DNA of 64,000 nucleotides from Membranipora membranacea (Eukaryota > Bryozoa > Gymnolaemata > Cheilostomatida > Membraniporidae), in contig OU612067.1 in the NCBI GenBank assembly GCA_914767715.1, positions 10,044,001 through 10,108,000 on the forward strand, given 5' to 3'. Shown piece after piece: positions 61,032-64,000 of the stretch (position 1 is its first letter; every line of letters begins with the position of its first letter). Under the pieces are notes generated by a model that ran no database searches, was not told the origin of the DNA, and saw nothing but the letters and a program-made list of their open reading frames with translations. Both the position numbers and the translations under genes were made by a program.

Positions 61032-62129
61032 TAAATTGTCATTGCGCACTGTTTTGTTGCTCATTCCTTTACAGATACTTACAAAAACACTCACACTCAG
61101 ACAAGACCAACTCCAATCTTCATACCTCTCTTAAGCCCTCTGCTCCTGTTCTGTCTGCTCTGGAGTGGTTGTCCTTACAAGACCCTGGGCTCAGTGCTAC
61201 TGAACTGCTCTAACTTCTCTCAGCCCGTTTTATTGTACAATTATAACTAGCTACAATTACAAGTGCTCCTGCCCATTCACTTCTCACATACATGTTATCG
61301 CAATGATTTTGCCATTAACTATTGACCTTTAAACTGTAACTTGTGCTGTCCTTTTTTACTCCTTCGCAAAGACGTGTATTTCATCTCAGCACAGTTGTAT
61401 GTCAACAAACCTCTACCACAGGCCAATCCGGGTGCAGAGGTAAGCCAGGACACTGACACTGCAAGGGAGGGAATATACAGCCAAGTCAACACCAGTCGGT
61501 CTGTATAACACTGCCATTCACTCGTCTTCAAAATTTCAAATTCAAAAGTAAAATACTGTTATAACCATGCCGTTGTCTACTACAGCACATCGCTTATAAA
61601 GACCTCGTAGACGGCGATAAAGAAGACGAAGACGAAGAATGTATTAGTCAGTTCTGAAAGGACACATTGACCAGTTGCTGGCAACGGGTGCATGAAGACT
61701 GATAAGAGGTACTGTGGGGCAATCTTCATACACTTAGTGACTGTCTTGAGACGTTTCACTATAGTCATAAGTAATTGTGAGACATTGTATGCAGTCTAAA
61801 TGCCCAAAAGAGTTGTATTCCGGCTGTCAATACACCCAAACCTTTCATTTTCAATGATCCAATGTTATTTACCTAGAACTGGTTTAATTTTGTAATGAAC
61901 CATTATTTACAGCGCTGTTTAGCTATAGTCAGAATGGGATTTTATTTTGAGGGGAGGTATTACTTTGGTTCCTAAAATTCTTGTGGTTTCCTAGATCATC
62001 ATCGTTTCCATCCAGGTTTTTTCAACAATATATTTTTAGCATGGATGCTGTTGGCATTTTTATTGCCAGCTCATATTTAACTGCAATGATTTTACTTCCA
62101 GTTTATCATTTTTTAATTCAGTTTAAACA
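61032..62129. other. Between two LINE fragments
   Basis: Possibly the 3' end of the first LINE (to about 61250) followed by unassigned DNA. A minus-strand frame (61768-61580) with a hydrophobic end (FFVFVFFIAVYEVFI) is not convincing as a gene. Confidence 0.3.
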
Positions 62130-62700
62130 TTTTACTTCCAGTTTATCTATTGTCACCTTATATATGGTATCCATATCATTGGCAACTTGTCCTGCAATAA
62201 TGCCCTCAATAGATTATTTTTGTTGCAAAAACGGGCTTTACGCATTATCGCCAATGTGCATTACATCCCGTATTATCTCATTTCAACCGAATCCATTACA
62301 CAATCATTACAACTCCTACCTCTTCCTAAGCTTGTTTGTTATTTCACTTCACCTTTTGCGCATAAGATAAACAATTTTTTAACACCTCCATTTATATATA
62401 GAGGATTTAAAAACACTACCAAGTTCAATTTTCGTGATAAACATTTACTTTTATATCATACAGACAATCTAAGATACAAAGTTTCTGCTACATACAATTC
62501 TTTACCGTTACATTTGAGATCTAAAGAGAAGTTCAGTTCATTCAAAACTTTACTTTTCAACCATATATTATCGACTTGACCAACATCATTGATGATATTA
62601 TTTCCCTTCTGTTTCTCTTTTTTTGTTATAAAAAAAAATTGTTTTCTGGCACTGAGTGCAAAACATTTCGAATGAGATGACTTTTGATGCCAATAAAAAG
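62130..62700 (+). mobile_element. 5'-truncated LINE C-terminal region and 3' tail
   Basis: The frame 62187-62579 encodes the typical C terminus after RT: LFLLQKRALRIIANV, LPLPKL, YKVSATYNSLPLHLRS and FKTLLFNHI. The 3' tail has TGGCACTGAGTGCAAAACA and TGCCAATAAAAAG then a TA microsatellite. Same family as 16481-16810, different from the LINE at 58377. Confidence 0.8.
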
Positions 62701-63176
62701 TATATATATATATGATAATAATGAAGGAATTTGATTTCAGTGTTTACTTTTATTCACAACTCTCTTTTTTTTTCCCCCAACTACAGTCATCTACTTGTGT
62801 GATAACAGATATTATTGTTGAGATAAAAAAAGGAGTCTTTGTAATCTAGACAATCAAAAACGAATTTGAATGAAAGGGTCTTTCAATCTGTTTCCTCTAA
62901 TGCACTTAACACGACCATGCTATTTATCCACAAACAGGTCGGCATTGAACTGTACAGCCACTGACTATATGTGAATTTTTACCCAAAAGATCCTGCAAAT
63001 AAAAAAATTGGTTTGTTAGGTTGCACACTTTAATATATCAGGGAATTAGAATCGCACCAGAATCAGTGGTTGGGTTCCACACGAGCCTCTAATAGAGGAG
63101 AGTTAGCCTTGTCATGCGGCCACGGGCTTTAATTTTTGGATTTTTTGGTGGCCTTGTATATCTCTGTATAGTATCA
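62701..63176. other. Unassigned AT-rich spacer
   Basis: TA repeat at the start (LINE tail), then nothing supported. Confidence 0.3.
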
Positions 63177-63184
63177 GTAGTTGT

Positions 63185-63684
63185 TAGTGATGGCAACGAG
63201 ACGGGACAATTCCCGGTCTCGCGAGACTTGTCTCCTCGGGACAGTATCTCGTCTCGTCGAGACAGACAACTCTTACTACAGGTCGAGACCACTTGCATTG
63301 TAAATGGTAGTAGCTGGTCAAAACATTGCCTTCACCCAGACTCGAACCAGTGACCTAGTGATCAGCAGTCAATGCTCTTACCCACTACACCACGGTTAAT
63401 GTAATTCTGACTATGATATAATGGAATGATAGTTATTAGTCATGCTTTTGCTGCAAATATCCTTATTGCTATAGATCATAAGTTACAACTTGAATCAAAT
63501 GTACTATAAGCTGATTGCACTAGTGATAATGAATGAATATCCACCATTCTTTTAAATTGTGATATCTGAAGAATGTTTTATCGGCATCGTTATATGTCTC
63601 GGTCTCGTCCCGGTCTCGTCCCGAATTTTCTTGCTGTCTCGGTCTCGTCCCGTCTCGCCAAAATCTGACAATTTGCCATCACTA
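63185..63684. mobile_element. hAT-like MITE, 500 bp, 8-bp target duplication
   Basis: Ends TAGTGATGGCAA (left) and its inverse (right), flanked by GTAGTTGT at 63177-63184 and 63685-63692. An 8-bp duplication and a TAGTGATGG terminus fit the hAT superfamily. Subterminal GAGACGGGAC/GTCTCGTCCC repeats occur in inverted orientation on each side (63198-63270 and 63597-63656). No transposase. Confidence 0.85.
63330..63395 (-). repeat. tRNA-like sequence inside the MITE
   Basis: On the minus strand it reads GTGGTGTAGTGGGTAAGAGC (D arm and A box) and, after an anticodon-arm-like section, GGTTCGAGTC (T arm and B box). Acceptor ends pair poorly. Most likely a tRNA-derived SINE head or pseudo-tRNA. Confidence 0.55.
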
Positions 63685-63692
63685 GTAGTTGT

Positions 63693-64000
63693 GTTATGCT
63701 TGTTTAGCTCTATTTTAGACCACTCTGAGCAAGGAGTTTGAAAAAGAAGTGGAAACGGCCTCTCATTTCAAATTGTTGTTTGTCTCGACTGGTAATTTTC
63801 CATGACCACAGCCAATCAGAGCAGAGACTGCAGAGAGTGCCTTCCTGCCAAAAAGAAATACAACTTGAATTGCAGTAATAATTTTGATGAACTGTCCAAT
63901 CAGCAAGAGCATAGTTGTTGAATCCCATTTATCAAGATGGGCTCTACCACAAATTTCCTAAAGTGTTTGAACCTCTTGAAAAGAAACTAAACTAAGTAGC
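63693..64000. other. Window end, nothing supported
   Basis: A minus-strand frame (63928-63710) shows no recognised motif. No repeat identified. Confidence 0.3.

Overview
The window looks like a metazoan (probably marine invertebrate) nuclear genome. It is AT-rich, its genes are split into short exons by GT-AG introns (plus one GC-AG), and it carries CUB-domain receptor genes, LINE, solo-LTR and SINE relics, MITEs and large DNA transposons. There are no bacterial-style operons or ribosome binding sites. The species cannot be named from the sequence.

Layout. (1) 1-11.1 kb is a tandem cluster of paralogous CUB receptor genes: the last exon of gene 1, most of gene 2 (FN2-like exon, CUB, Thr/Ser stalk, membrane segment, tyrosine-rich tail) and gene 3. 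Gene 3's CUB exon is cut by a ~1.0 kb solo LTR with a 4-bp target duplication. A second solo LTR of the same family lies between genes 2 and 3. (2) 11-25.7 kb is mostly unassigned DNA with a foldback element, a LINE 3' fragment, SINE copies, and two copies (one intact, one broken) of a small two-membrane-segment protein gene. (3) 25.75-54.7 kb is a nest. A minus-strand multi-exon gene of an uncharacterised animal family (signature RGSNEIATC ... YSDGCPGQNKN) has been split by a 24,629-bp transposon, 27030-51658. (4) 54.7-64 kb holds a duplicated exon-like segment, a third small-membrane-protein copy in inverted orientation, a decayed LINE, a second LINE fragment and a 500-bp hAT-like MITE.

The giant element is the main discovery. 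It starts TGTAACGGTCAGC, ends with the inverse, and is flanked by a 5-bp duplication CAGGT. It carries two convergent spliced genes: a DD35E integrase-type transposase with an N-terminal helix-turn-helix, and a HECT-type E3 ubiquitin ligase with its catalytic cysteine. Its right end is a complex array of repeated terminal modules, a ~1.1 kb inverted copy of the left arm, and an 81-bp near-perfect palindrome. Both halves of the interrupted host exon meet in the same reading phase across the target duplication, which fixes the boundaries independently of the repeats. Several smaller elements are nested inside it.

Caution: several exons in the receptor cluster appear to need single-base frame corrections, so either these are pseudogenes or the assembly has uncorrected indels.
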